Assembly: GCA_033675545.1 (NCBI GenBank)
Contig: JAWDGP010004759.1
Coordinates: 497,001 to 561,000 of the forward strand
From: Elysia crispata
Taxonomy: Eukaryota; Mollusca; Gastropoda; Plakobranchidae
Reading direction: 5' to 3'
DNA length: 64,000 nt
Both the position numbers and the translations under genes were made by a program. Shown in pieces: positions 1 to 13,052 of the stretch (positions within the stretch are counted from its first letter, which is position 1; the number at the start of each line of letters is the position of its first letter). A model generated the notes under the pieces. The model saw only the letters and a program-made list of their open reading frames with translations. It was not told the DNA's origin and searched no databases.

Positions 1-1309
1 TTATGCTGTGTGATAACCCCATCTCTGGCTGCTTTATGCCATGGTGTCTACATCACTGGCTTATTTTATGCTGTGTGATAACCCCATCTCTAGCTGCTTT
101 ATGCCATGGTGTCTTCATCACTGGCTTATTTTATGCTGTGTGATAACCCCATCTCCGCTGCTTTATGCCATCACTGGCTTATTTTATGCTGTGTGATAAC
201 CCCATCTCTAGCTGCTTTATGCCATGGTGTCTTCATCACTGGCTTATTTTATGCTGGTTATCATCACTGGCTTATTTTATGCTGTGTGATAACCCCATCT
301 CTGGCTGCTTTATGCCATGGTGTCTACATCACTGGCTTATTTTATGCTGTGTGATAAGCCCATCTCTAGCTGCTTTATGCCATGGTGTCTACATCACTGG
401 CTTATTTTATGCTGTGTGATAACCCCATCTCTGGCTGCTTTATGCCATGGTGTCTACATCACTGGCTTATTTTATGCTGTGTGATAACCCCATCTCTAGC
501 TGCTTTATGCCATGGTGTCTACATCACTGGCTTATTATATGCTGGCTATCATCACTGGCTTATTTTATGCTGTGTGATAACCCCATCTCTAGCTGCTTTA
601 TGCCATGGTGTCTACATCACTGGCTTATTTTATGCTGTGTGATAACCCCATCTCTAGCCGCTTTATGCCATGGTGTCTACATCACTGGCTTATTTTATGC
701 TGTGTGATAACCCCATCTCTGGCTGCTTTATGCCATGGTGTCTACATCACTGGCTTATTATATGCTGGCTATCATCACTGGATTATTTTATGCTGTGTGA
801 TAACCCCATCTCTGGCTGCTTTATGCCATGGTGTCTACATCACTGGCTTATTTTATGCTGTGTGATAACCCCATCTCTGGCTGCTTTATGCCATGGTGTC
901 TACATCACTGGCTTATTTTATGCTGTGTGATAACCCCATCTCTGGCTGCTTTATGCCATGGTGTCTACATCACTGGCTTATTATATGCTGGCTATCATCA
1001 CTGGCTTATTTTATGCTGTGTGATAACCCCATCTCTAGCTGCTTTATGCCATGGTGTCTACATCACTGGCTTATTTTATGCTGTGTGATAACCCCATCTC
1101 TAGCTGCTTTATGCCATGGTGTCTACATCACTGGCTTATTTTATGCTGTGTGATAACCCCATCTCTGGCTGCTTTATGCCACGGTGTCTACATCACTGGC
1201 TTATTTTATGCTGTGTGATAACCCCATCTCTGGCTGCTTTATGCCATGGTGTCTACATCACTGGCTTAATTTATGCTGTGTGATAACCCCATCTCTGGCT
1301 GCTCTATCC
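1..1309. repeat. Higher-order minisatellite (65-bp unit, 223-bp superunit)
   Basis: A roughly 65-bp unit (it contains ATGCCATGGTGTCTACATCA) repeats from the window edge to about 1309. At intervals a short 28-bp linker (GCTGGCTATCATCACTGGCT) is inserted, so that three units plus linker form a 223-bp higher-order repeat: the same open frames recur at 382, 605 and 828. Units differ by a few substitutions such as CTCTAGC versus CTCTGGC. The many small open frames here are by-products of the repetition. The array starts outside the window and lies 3' of the last helicase exon visible, so it is probably intronic. Confidence 0.95.
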
Positions 1310-2738
1310 CATAGTTCTTTTTTTTTTCTAGTTCTAACTTCTCTCTTACAGGCATCATTATGATGGGGTTTTTTTATATAGCGCTAATTTCCATTTTCTT
1401 GTAGTTTTTTTTTTAGTCTTAGGGTATGACTATCTAGATCACAGGTTGTTTTTTTTTTGCCTCTAACATCTTCAATAATTTGAAATGTAAAAGCTCTGAG
1501 CCAGTATTTTTTTTTTCAAAACGAACTGAGAGCTTTTTTTTTTCATTTTTTTCTATGTACATCTGTGCAGCCTGTCAAGACAAGAATTGCCACTGACCAA
1601 CAAACACAGAAGTTGGGTGGCTAGTCTTGTATTGAAAGGCTTTGATCAAAACAACGATTTTCAAAAATGATGCAAGAAAGTCTGGTCCGTTCCCTCTCAA
1701 ATTCCCCTGTGCAAGCTGTCATATATGTTGCCAGGCTGTTAAAATACATCTGAGCTTAAGTAAAGGATAATTTGATAAAAAAAAAAATATTATATATATA
1801 TATATAAGTTAAGCAAAAATCCCATATATCTATCTTTTCAGACATAGCTGCGTGCATAACATTTGACACAAAAAATAATGGACTTTTTTTTCGAAATACA
1901 GATCCAGAACATATATCTGGTATATCGGCAAATAAGGTCCGCTTTCAATTAATAATCTCATCTGAAGAGGTTTATTGGAAATGGTTTAGTCTAGGTCAAT
2001 GCCAAAAGATGCACTAAGCAGAAATTTTCTCACTAACAGATGTTTCTCACCTGCCAAAGAGAGAAAAACTTTAAAATAGAAAAAAAATTATATGTCATTG
2101 GTTGTGGGTGATTTTATGAAGCCCAACCTTCAATACAGATTCTTCACAGGCTCTGACCTGAAAACTGGTGGATAGGCTCTAGAACTATACACTGGGATAA
2201 AAGATTGCAAGAGCATTGATGTTTTCATGAACCAGCACTTAAGTTTGTAGCACTCATTCATATCTTAACAGAAGCCAAAATTCAAATCAAGTATAAAATG
2301 AGGGTTTTGAATATATCAACAAGGATAAACCTTAAAATATGATATTGCCATAGTCATGATAGAAGATGTTCTGTTTACAAGAACGAAGTCGCCTGGTTGA
2401 AAATGTATTGATGAAAAACACAAATATTTTCCCTATTTTATAGTGTGACCGACAGGAGTGTGTATCTTATGAAGCACCTTAGGGTAGACTCTTACCATTT
2501 TGTTTCATTTCTTTCTTGCTTTTTCTTTTTTTTTCTTTTTTGCTTTTTACTCAAAGGTACCCTGCTCAAATAGAGAAGGAAAGATGAAAGGGGAAGAGAG
2601 AGGAAGATTGGACATCGAGTTTATATTGTTTTGTTTCAGTAATATATAATATCATAGTAGGACTAATAAATAGAATGAAAGACTGAAAGGAAGAAATCAG
2701 CCCTAATAGTGTCAAGTCAATTAGACAGCTAAGATAAC
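1310..2738. other. Probable intron of the helicase gene, no exon seen
   Basis: AT-rich DNA with poly-T runs between the minisatellite and helicase exon 5. I looked on the minus strand for the continuation of the second dsRNA-binding domain and found none, so the intron probably continues past the window start. Confidence 0.5.
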
Positions 2739-2878
2739 CTGTTATGGTCAGGCCCAATCACTTGGTATTTGTAGTCTGTGTTGATTTTTCTCATTTGCAG
2801 GAACTGATGTAGACGAGACTTGGCGTTATCAATCGTCCAGTTTCCATGCAGCTCAGCGTTGAAGTCGCAGTCTTCAGA
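2739..2878 (-). CDS. DHX9: DHX9-like exon 5 (start of dsRBD2)
   Basis: Acceptor ACACAG|TCTGAA. It encodes CDFNAELHGNWTIDNAKSR and then KINTDYKYQVIGPDHNR, the opening of dsRBD2. Donor AACAG|GTTATC. The next exon is not found in the window. Confidence 0.88.
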
Positions 2879-3566
2879 CTGTGTGTTAGGGAGGAAAAAA
2901 TATAGTTGAATCCATCAAAGCTAATATTAATGATGAACTTAGTATTAGCCACAAATAAACACCATATCAGATACGGACTTACTGTCTTTTGTTTCTATTT
3001 CATAGGGAGGAAGTGAGGAGCAAAATAGTAATATAAAATATTTTTCTCCAATGGAAGTTTATGAACATCTTTGATTTGAAGGAAATTATTTCTGTTTTGG
3101 TTATTTTAATCGTTTGTGGCAGTTTGGTGGTTTTCGGCCAGCCTAGTCATGATGCTTGTGGTGCCTGTGTGAAGTTTTGTTGTGGTTCATCAAGCCTTTC
3201 TAGCATGGCTAAATTTAGATTTTCAGTAGTAGTGAATATGTATCGTGTCATAAAGAAAAAAAGCAGTTTTCAGGCATCAGATCAAATTCAGGAGAAATCT
3301 TATAAATTATATAGAATATTTTTAACGTTATGAAAATATTAATATGTGTGAAAAAAAAATTTGTTTCAAAGGCTGTAAAAGGGTTTTTTATAAACATGTT
3401 TTTATCCAGTCTCAATGACACAGATAATAGAAAACCATCAATAACTCGAAACATTCAGATATGGAACAGGTAAAGTAATCAAATTTAGGTCATATGGATC
3501 AGAGAGAGACGGAGAGAGGGATGCAGAGGAAGAAAAAGAGACACGGAGGCAGATTGAGAGAGAGAG

Positions 3567-3653
<87 letters not shown>

Positions 3654-6163
3654 CAGGCAGACAGAGAGAAAGCAGACAGTGGTCTGAGGTAGGTATCCAT
3701 CATAATGTACGCTTTGCATAATATCTTGGATCTTGTATTCGACTGATTGTTTTTAAACATCACAAAGCCACCATCTCCTTATTCAACCAACAAACCTCTT
3801 CAAGTTTGCGTTTCTCCGCTATCCTATCCATGTACTCCTGTGGAGGACCCCGCTGGTAGGAGGGAAATTCTCTGGGAGGACCTGAGGATGGGTTAAACCC
3901 TTCACCTGAGAATTTAAGAAATTGCGCGGATTTAGATCTTGGTACTTATTCTTTATTTTCAGAGCCATTAAAATTATAATCTCTCAAGGGCAGAGTTTTT
4001 AATGTATTACAGGGGCATGATAGCACCATCCATACCACCAGGTAACATACAATAAAACCTGATAATTGCACAGTTGTTCACAATATTTCCACGCCCATCT
4101 TCATTGCATTTTGCATTCCTCAAAAATCTGCTTGAACTAGGGCTTTTCTTGTTTTCATTAAAAAAATTTATTGACTTTACTAATTTAATTTACTCTTAAG
4201 AAGTCAAAGCTGCTTTTTATTTTCATTCATGTGAGATAAAAAAAGAATAACACATATAGTGGAAAATACTGCATCCTCACTCAAGGCCTGTACTGACTAC
4301 ACCCGTTCACCCAAGGTTGACCTCTGGTGAACTCAGTTGGGCGGTGCAGGTCTCTGCAAACTAAGATATAATGAATGCGACACTTTAAGAGTAAACTGAA
4401 AGAAAGAAACATCTTTTAATTTATATTTCGGCAGATGCAACTCCATAAAGCTTTACCAAAGCTTTCTCTAACATTTCTCTAGCGGAGACTTATATCATAA
4501 ATCATCATATTTCAATGCTGTAAATATTACCTTTCCCAACGGAAAGTTGCTTCAAGCTGCCATATCATCTTTCCAACTCTGAAACTTGCAAAGGTAAATA
4601 TAGCAAGCTCTAAAAAAATACATGACCGCACAAGAATGAGCATTACAGCATAACTTACCAGCTAGAGCAAGATGTGGAGCAAGGGTGCCACCAGGTAAAA
4701 TTCCAGAGCTCTGCCCTGCATTGTCCTGAGACTCATTTTGTTCTTCGGCAATACTTTTAGACAACTGGAGGATACACACGAATATTATATATTTCATACA
4801 ATAAGTTTGTTTATACTTTTTAAGAACACCCAAAGCATGGGAACAAAATATTGCAAAATTGGTGGCAAATTCGATGGTTCTTGGCAAATTTGGCCTATTT
4901 TTTGTGACAAAATTTTGAGTTTGAAAATTATAATAAGAGCACATGACATTGCAATACAGAGGAGCAGAAGTAAAGTGCATCAACTCAAGAACATGATAAA
5001 GCAAAAAGTTTGTAAGATGATGATTTTGTGAAAAAAATATTTTTTCATGAGAGATAGAGTTCTCATTTTATTACAATTTTGAAAGTAAAATATTGAAAAA
5101 TTTACAGTATCGGTATAAGTAGTTAAGGATTTGACAAAAACAAATTGCAAGGCACATTTAGATTAGGTATGAGCAATAATCAAAAATGGCGGTATTTATG
5201 GAAAAAAAATACTGCAAAAAATTCTTTTAAACTTCAGGAAGATCATCTATTAGTTCTGTGAAATGCAAGCAGACAAAATGCCCAGATATTGAGCGAACGA
5301 GAGAGATTGATAAGCAGGCAGAGAATTAGAAAAAGAGGTGGGGGAGAAGGAAAAACAAGGTCCCTCACCACGTTTGGCGGCACATCATCAGCACTCATAT
5401 GACCTTCCCTCACGAGAAACTGTATGAAATCTCTGGCAGCATTGCTTTGGGCATCCTTCTTTTTAGTTGAGTTCCCCACCCCAACATAATCAAATGATTC
5501 TATGCGCACCTTAAACAAACATGGATGCAAAAAAAAAGTATATCATTATGTACTATCATAATTTGAAATTCAAAATGGATTCAGCAAAAGTTTTAACAAA
5601 CAGTCATTTAATTAATTTATCAAAAATAAAAAAGTGGTATTTTATTTTCCGTCATGAAAATATTTTAATTTTTGTAAAAATTGTGTTTAGACGTATGTCC
5701 ATTGACATATCGATGATAAAAAAAATTTTCTTTTGAGCAGTGAAAACAAATAATGTAAATTTAAATTATATTAAATGCCTTTTTATAAATTTACATTAAA
5801 CCACATTTTAGACAACTTACGAGTTGCTTTTCTAGTGCTATCTTTAAACTCAGTATTTGGTTCATATAATCATGCGACATATTTTTATGATGTCAATAAC
5901 TTTGCATCTTAAGGATCAACATCTACACGCCAGTCAAGATAGTATTTTGTTGCACGCAACAAATCGTAACAAAAATGTAGTTTAATCTAAAACATTGATC
6001 ACGGACCAACAGAGCTAAATTCATCATTTTCAAAAGAAAAAGTGATGCCAACCTCACACTTAAAGCGTTGCCTGTGCCTGGGTCCTCCAGCCGAGAAGTC
6101 ATATTGCGGATTTTCACATTTCTTTTTTCCACACCAACTATAAAGAATCTGCTTTACATCCAT
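2739..6163 (-). CDS. DHX9: DHX9/maleless-like ATP-dependent RNA helicase A, 5' part
   Basis: Five minus-strand exons (6163-6053, 5509-5369, 4764-4659, 3905-3796, 2878-2739) join in phase through GT-AG introns to about 200 codons. They read as the N-terminus of RNA helicase A: a start with ILYSWCGKKK, then dsRBD1 with the signature GNSTKKKDAQSNAARDF, an acidic linker with GGTLAPHLALAG, and the start of dsRBD2 with LHGNWTIDNAK and YKYQVIGPDHNR. In this family the dsRBDs recruit RNA to a DExH helicase core acting in transcription, RNA processing and dosage compensation. The helicase core itself is not in the window. The start codon is chosen because the next residues match the conserved family N-terminus. 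No frame disruption was seen. Confidence 0.9.
3555..3650. repeat. (GA)n microsatellite in DHX9-like intron 4
   Basis: Almost pure AG dinucleotides. The Ser/Leu-rich open frames across it are artefacts. Confidence 0.95.
3796..3905 (-). CDS. DHX9: DHX9-like exon 4 (linker)
   Basis: Acceptor TTCTCAG|GTGAAG and donor GAGAG|GTTTGT. It encodes a proline-rich linker ending EYMDRIAEKRKLEE and joins exon 5 in phase 0. Confidence 0.8.
4659..4764 (-). CDS. DHX9: DHX9-like exon 3 (interdomain linker)
   Basis: Acceptor CTCCAG|TTGTCT and donor CTG|GTAAGT. It encodes an acidic, polar linker ending GGTLAPHLALAG, which resembles the PPHLAL linker motif of vertebrate DHX9. Phase 1 exit. Confidence 0.8.
5369..5509 (-). 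CDS. DHX9: DHX9-like exon 2 (second half of dsRBD1)
   Basis: Acceptor TTTAAG|GTGCGC. It encodes VRIESFDYVGVGNST, then KKKDAQSNAARDF, the lysine-rich helix that contacts dsRNA in this domain family. Donor GTG|GTGAGG, phase 0. Confidence 0.9.
6053..6163 (-). CDS. DHX9: DHX9-like exon 1 (start codon, first half of dsRBD1)
   Basis: ATG at 6163-6161 opens 37 codons: MDVKQILYSWCGKKK, then QYDFSAGGPRHRQRFKCE. Splice donor GAG|GTTGGC follows, phase 0. Confidence 0.88.
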
Positions 6164-6194
6164 TGTTGACATTCACTCACTAAGTCCCATCAGC

Positions 6195-6574
6195 TGCAAT
6201 CATTTTTTAGTTCTAGATTAATGCAGGATATAAATAAAGTAACATGCAAGAGAAGAAAAAAAAAAATATATATATATATAGATCTATATGTATGTATATA
6301 TATATATACATATATATATATTTATATATATTTACATATAAACAATTACTCACAAGCTTAAAAAGTTACCAAAACTTTAGTTGGAGCATACACTATAAAT
6401 CTCGACAAGCAACAAAATTTTCCTGTCATCCAAAATGAAGACAAGTTGTAGTTGCTAGATGTAGGTAGACCTATAGAATATATCTATCTAGAATCTTGGT
6501 CTAAATTCTAGACTGCAATCATTTTTTAGTTTTAGATTAATGCAGGATATAAATAAAGTAACATGCAAGAGAAG

Positions 6575-6618
<44 letters not shown>

Positions 6619-6625
6619 CTATATG

Positions 6626-6718
<93 letters not shown>

Positions 6719-6901
6719 TTACATATAAACAATTACTCACAAGCTTAAAAAGTTACCAAAACTTTAGTTGGAGCATACACTATAAATCTCGACAAGCAAC
6801 AAAATTTTCCTGTCATCCAAAATGAAGACAAGTTGTAGTTGCTAGATGTAGGTAGACCTATAGAATATATCTATCTAGAATCTTGGTCTAAATTCTAGAC
6901 T
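6195..6901. repeat. Tandem duplication (two copies) upstream of the DHX9-like start
   Basis: A segment beginning TGCAATCATTTTTTAG occurs at 6195-6513 and again at 6514-6901. The two are nearly identical except that the internal (TA)n tract is much longer in the second copy. The first copy begins about 30 bp upstream of the helicase ATG, so the duplication lies in the 5'UTR or promoter. Confidence 0.93.
6590..6708. repeat. (TA)n microsatellite
   Basis: About 120 bp of TA inside the second copy of the duplication at 6195-6901. The Tyr/Ile open frames here are artefacts. Confidence 0.95.
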
Positions 6902-7104
6902 GGAGTCATGTTTTAAAAGATATTAGCAAAAAAAATTGTTTTCTAAGTCTTGTACTTAATTAGATTCAGACCTAGACTAGATTAAATTTGATATCTTTCT
7001 TCTTTTTAATTGAGTCTAGATGTAGATCTAGATCTACGTTTTCGGATGAATGATGCAATTGAAAACAATGATAATCATAAAGCATCTAAAATGAAAAAGC
7101 TAGA

Positions 7105-7107
<3 letters not shown>

Positions 7108-7178
<71 letters not shown>
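7108..7178. repeat. (TC)n microsatellite
   Basis: Pure TC dinucleotide array. Confidence 0.95.
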
Positions 7179-7180
<2 letters not shown>

Positions 7181-7837
7181 CTTGATTTCTAGATATCCCC
7201 GATCTATTAACTCTAGACTGCAATCCGTATCTGTAACTTACGATGCCTTGAAAGCGTCAGTGCTTGTTACTTTTCTTATTTATAAAAAAAAAAAGTAGAT
7301 GTACTGATTTAGCTTACCCTGTGCGCCATTCGTGTGCAGCCGACAGCATCAGTGTACTATACAAGTACTAATTTTCAGAGTTACCCGCCTTGATTTTCTG
7401 ACACTCCATGAATTAATACATTTCGTTCTACACTATACATGGACAAATGAAGTTAAATTTTGGCCGTATTATTTGCACTTGCAAATTCAAAATTGCATGC
7501 TTAAAAATGTACACTCAAAACCTTGTCTAGATCTAAATTTGTATATAATTTTTTTACGAAACTATCCCAGATGTATCGATCTAGATCTAGCCTAAATCTA
7601 GGCCTAGTGCTCACGAATGTATCCAACTCCAAGAGAAAAATCTGCCAAAGTCATGTTCTAGTTTGAACTGTTGAATACTAATAGTTCCGCAGACACAGAG
7701 ATGGACTGAAATCTTCGTTTAGTCTTGGCAACAAATCTTGCGATGGTAAACAAGTTCATTCAGCTTCAGTCTAGCTACAATATCACCCTTGTTTATGTGA
7801 TCCTGTGCTTGTATGTATTATCTTTCTGTCTGTCTGA

Positions 7838-7841
<4 letters not shown>

Positions 7842-7933
<92 letters not shown>
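7842..7933. repeat. (TC)n microsatellite
   Basis: Pure TC array of about 90 bp. Confidence 0.95.
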
Positions 7934-7934
<1 letters not shown>

Positions 7935-8045
7935 CCTAATATAGTAATTTTGTTTTGCAAAAGCCTTGAGTTATTGACGAAATAAGAAATGGCCCATATC
8001 AGTTATCAGTCTTATCACCTGTAAACTCAAAGTCATGACCCTTAA

Positions 8046-8204
8046 TAGAGAGAGAGAGAGAGAGAGAGAGGGGGGGAGGAGAGAGAGAGAGAACAGAAAA
8101 AAGTGTGAGTGCGTAACAGTGATGAAAAGGTGAGGGAGAAGGTGAGGAGAGAGAAAAATGGTGAGGGTGTGCGCGAACCCCCCAAAAAAGAGACTAAAAG
8201 AAGG

Positions 8205-8272
<68 letters not shown>
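8046..8272. repeat. Interrupted (GA)n arrays
   Basis: An imperfect GA block at 8046-8091 and a pure block at 8210-8272. The purine-rich strand between them produces spurious Arg/Glu or Ser/Leu frames. Confidence 0.9.
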
Positions 8273-8279
<7 letters not shown>

Positions 8280-9124
8280 AACGAAGAGGACAGCGAGAGT
8301 GAAATTTGCAAAAAAGGAGGGATTGATTGAAAAAAAATAAGAGAGAGAGAAAGAGGCAAAGATGAAATAGGAAGAAAGGAAGCCAGAGATAACGAATTTA
8401 GTTATTTCGAGAGACACAGAGGTGACAGTTTTGTTTTTTAAGAAGGAGAAATTGTGGAGAAGAGGAAATAAATAATATATATGCAAAGATGAAATCATAA
8501 TTCACATGTATAAAGATCGTAACCTGAAACGGGTAATGCGTCATCAGATTTTTGTAGGTCGCTAATAAAATCCGAAAAAAATATTTGGAAAAGCAACTCA
8601 AAATCACGTGATTTTACGTGGGCATATTTTTAAATCCAAAAGTTGTTTGCGGATTTACAAAACGATATTTTAAAACCCAATTAAAACCTTGCGAGACAAA
8701 CCATAGAGCTTGGCAGACATTTTAATTATTCGTACAAATCTGTGCTTGTTTTTAATGCGAAACGAACACAACGTTTGTTTTTTAATCCCGCGGCGGTTGG
8801 AATAAGTTAAAATTAGACCTAAGAGGTTAACCTTATTCTCAATTAGATTTCAGATTTAGATTTAGATCTGTAGAGTGATCTACACCTAGAACTAATATAG
8901 ATCTACACCGTACAAATCTGTGTTTGTTTTTAATGCAAAACGAACACAACGTTTGTTTTGACTTTTAAATCCAAAAGGAATTAAGCTCTATATCTAAATT
9001 TTGTTTTTTAGAATTAGAATGATCGAGATTTCTAGATTTTAGGTAAAGGTGGATAGGTGGAGTCATATAATTTTATCTGAATCATGTAAATTAAAGGAGA
9101 GTTTTTTAAATCAGTTATAAGCCT

Positions 9125-9126
<2 letters not shown>

Positions 9127-9193
<67 letters not shown>
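9127..9193. repeat. (TA)n-(CA)n microsatellite
   Basis: TA array followed by a short CA tract. Confidence 0.93.
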
Positions 9194-9194
<1 letters not shown>

Positions 9195-9279
9195 GCATCC
9201 CAGCCTCGGCAAATTGACACCAGCGCCCCATTTGTAGAACGGGATATTCAGCTAGTTAACAAAAAGGAAATAGAGAGCA

Positions 9280-9317
9280 AGATAGATAGGTAGATAGATA
9301 GATAGAGAGAGAGAGAG

Positions 9318-9385
<68 letters not shown>
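9280..9385. repeat. (GATA)n/(GA)n microsatellite
   Basis: GATA tetranucleotides pass into a pure GA array. Confidence 0.93.
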
Positions 9386-9386
<1 letters not shown>

Positions 9387-12300
9387 CTAGGCTGTGAAAC
9401 AATAGCTGAGTTTGGTATTATTAATTTAAACCAGACTCTCTGATGTGTGAAGCAGAGACCATAATTATCAAACATGGCTGCCGTTGTATTACACAGACCC
9501 GCAATGACGATTAATGCGATCAACTAATTATTTGCGCCCTCGTGTCCAGAGTTGTTTTTTTTTATATGGAACCAGAGTTCTGAGCTTGTAATTTTTTTAA
9601 AACAATTCTCATGTAGGTTTGTCATGTTCACAGTGAGCCGTTTATATTTAAATTATTCCTCATGCATCAATTAGATCTTATTTCATCACCAAAAGGACTC
9701 TTCCATGAGAATCTAAGTTTCATTGAGAATCGCTTGCAAAGCCTTTTTCTTCCTTTTGTTTTTACAAAGCTTACTCGTATTTCCCTAACCTTAAAATACT
9801 CAATTTTCTATGTTAATTTGAAAGAAAAAACAACACCCCCCCCCCCCAATTAAAAAAAAAAACAACCACTATCACAGTTGTATGGTAAGATAGAATGATA
9901 AACGTTTAGGGCTGTCGATTATCATTCCGCATATATATTTTTTTTAATCCTTATTCCAAAATTTCAGACCTTGAAGTTAATGTAGAGGCAAGTAAATATC
10001 ACACACTGTAAGCTTTTCATTTAGCTGCTTATAAGGAAAACACTAGAATGCCCTTATCGTGGGAAAACACTTTCCCTCTTAGTGAATAGGTTATTTTTTT
10101 CCACAAACTCTTTCACGCCTTGCCTTTTCTCCCACTTTTGTCTCCTACTAATACGTCTTTGAATGCAAATAAGATGCTTCGTGAACGTAACCTACGGCAC
10201 GTTAAACTTTTCAAAGAATATGTCCCGAGTATGGTAAAGATTTGAGAATATGTATTCCCTGCAGTGAAAGAAAGGATTAATAGTTATCGAGTATCAAATT
10301 AATTTTCATCTTTTCACTCGCATCAATGGACAGTCCGCTGATCGGGTACGTGAATGTCGATCGCATCAATGGAACCAGAGTTCTGAGCTTGTAATTTTTT
10401 TCACAATGGGGAAACAAGACTGCCCTATTCATTATAAAATTATTACCTCACTCTTCTTTAAACGATATTTACGTACCGCTAGACGTTGCTCATATCGTAA
10501 AAAGATCGGAGTTTCCCTAGAGCAGTGTGCAAACTACTCAGAGTTGTCCGAAAAACAAGGGAGCGTTTGTCGGAAAAATACGCTTGATGCATTCGATTAA
10601 CGTTGTCTGGATGCATCAGACAGGACTAAAAAGAGTCACTTGTGGTAGATTATGTTAAAGAAAGAACCCCAAGCCCCTCTGCATTATTTACGCAAATATC
10701 AATTTTGAAATAAAACTAGTTTATACATTTAGGCCTAAACTGTGCTTAAAGAAATTTGCTTTTTAAACGTCTCAGCCAACACCATAAGCACTTCAATAAA
10801 ACTATAACACGTATAAAATGCACCAACCTTTTTTGCCAGAATTGAGAGAAAAAGAGAAGGTAAGGGTTACACGAGCAAAAGAATGCAATTAAGGGGGTGA
10901 TAGAAATTATAGAAAGAATAATATAAGTTCCAGTAGGCGCGACCTAGCAACAAGAGCGAAAGATAAAGAAAATGAACAAAATATGAATTAAAACTGTTAT
11001 TGAACTTTTGAAGTTAGAAAAGAAGCAGATGATGATGGATTTAGGAATCAATTTAAAAAAAAGTCGAGAAGCGCTCTATACTAATAATATTATTTAATTG
11101 TTCTCTGATTTCTAAAACATTGCTCCCACCCTAGCATATAAAACATTTTGCAACCAGTAGTGAGTGTACGTATAGCTAGACATGCACATTTCAAGGAGTT
11201 TAACATAACCTAGGTATATTCTTACACTAGAACACATCCAAGCATCGTAAAGATTTACACAGTTTGATTTCATTTAGGTAACAAGAAGAAATATGCACGG
11301 TCTTATTATCTGTGCAGTAAATTATATATTGAGATACACACTAACTTTCTCGACTGTTTGATTCAGCTCGTTTCAACACATGCCGAAGAATAAAAATAAA
11401 TGATGATAATCTGGTCAATAATCTTTGACGTTTTACATCAGTTGTGGGGTTGCTGCTTGAAGAGTGATGGTGAACGACTGAAACTATTATTTTACTGATA
11501 CAATGTGTTGGGTTGGAGGGAGAAAATGCAGCAAGAGTTATGCTCAAACCTTCCAAAACCTTGCATTTTTTATTGTTTAACATTATTTTGGCCGACATAA
11601 TTCTCCTTAATCTTTTTCCATTTCCGGCCGTCACTGCTACACTCTTCCGGTGACATCTGCAATATCTTTCATTTCACCGCCATCCGCGCAGCAGGACGAC
11701 CGTGTTCAGCTCACAAGTCACATGTGGCTCCTGACGCCAACTTCAGGTGCGTTTTGGAACAGAGGCTTCGATTTAAAAACTTAACACTATTTTCATCTCC
11801 TGGTTTGATTTCCCCTCACATTGATCTAAGTAGAATTTGTTTTAAATTTCTAGATCTAGAATCTAGATTATAGATTTAGATCTAAATCGTGAACTTAGTC
11901 TTACTCGTGAATGGTAGATCCGCCCGAACACGTGGTTGGACCGTTGGACCGTTGGTAGCCTTGATTGTAGATCTTGGAGAGACCAACTAGATCTAGATCT
12001 AATCTAGCTAAGTTAAAAATCTGGACTGATGTGTTGATCTAGATTATTTTATTTTTGTTATATTCAGAGCGAAAAAAAAGAAGAAAATGACCTCAAATCC
12101 TTTACCAATCAGAAACGCGCGTGATCAGAAATGAAAGTTCTTTTCATAGAGGCTTTACTTTAGAGCTTATTTTCTAGGACTTTCAGACTCCAGGAGCCGT
12201 ATTCATGAGAAGGCTTAGGACCAAAAAATCTGACTAGCTTAAGTTTTAAAAATAAATTTAGTCCTCCGACCTATTCATGGGAATTTCTTAGTTCTAGAGC

Positions 12301-13052
12301 TAGATCTAGACTAGATCTAAATTTTGTTGTAAAGTTACACCTGACTCGAGGCAGGGCTAAGTACTAAATTTAAAATGAGAATAAAACCTTCGTATTTGAG
12401 TTCAACATATCAAATTGCTTTATGAAAAATAGGCCTACAATTTTTAAGTTAAGGGTGAGTTTGATTTATCTGCAATAATACCAAAATTTCAACATGGCTT
12501 CCTATTTTAGAGACTTTCCCTCCATTTTCCTGATGTAGCTTGTCTACGTCCAAAATCTGTCATGAACACTGCTTGTCTAGTCAAAAAAATTATGACTTTC
12601 TAAATCGATTTTTCATACTAAGTTACACTTTCACACGAATATGGATCCAGTAGTGGTGGCGGAAAACAGACGGAGGCACAGACCATCTACTTGAGAAGGC
12701 CAATTTTCATAAATTTTCAAGTGGCATGAACCAACAAGTGTTATATATCAAATTTTAGCTTATGATTTGAGGATTATGAATATATAAAAATTTTGGGCGC
12801 CAGCCGATTATGTAACAGAAAAAAAGTAGGTCAAACAAACTTACCCCACATTCAGCTGTCATGACGAATTTCTCTTATAATCCAATTTTGTATGAATGAA
12901 ATATGGTTCAAACACAAACCAGAGCACAGGTATGAAAGGAATAATCGACTAACACATATATTATCAGTTAGGAAAAAGAAATTAATCATATTTTAATAAG
13001 GGGAGACGATTTAAAAAAAAAAAAAAAGATGAATTTTTTGGATTAGATAAAT

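Larger units (their letters stand above)
7180..12653. other. Gene-poor region, no gene recognised
   Basis: AT-rich DNA holding simple repeats (annotated separately), small duplicated pieces (8732-8785 with 8909-8962; about 33 bp at 9549 and 10368) and clusters of TCTAGATCTAGA. A 97-codon minus-strand frame at 11341-11634 has no recognisable domain and is not called as a gene. Confidence 0.5.

Noticed and set aside
106..1153. Series of 82-86 codon frames
   Set aside because: Regularly spaced shadows of the 65/223-bp minisatellite.
1..1309. CRISPR array
   Set aside because: Regular units but no unique spacers, and the surroundings are eukaryotic.
11341..11634. 97-codon minus-strand frame
   Set aside because: No domain, no clear splice borders, and composition like the surroundings.
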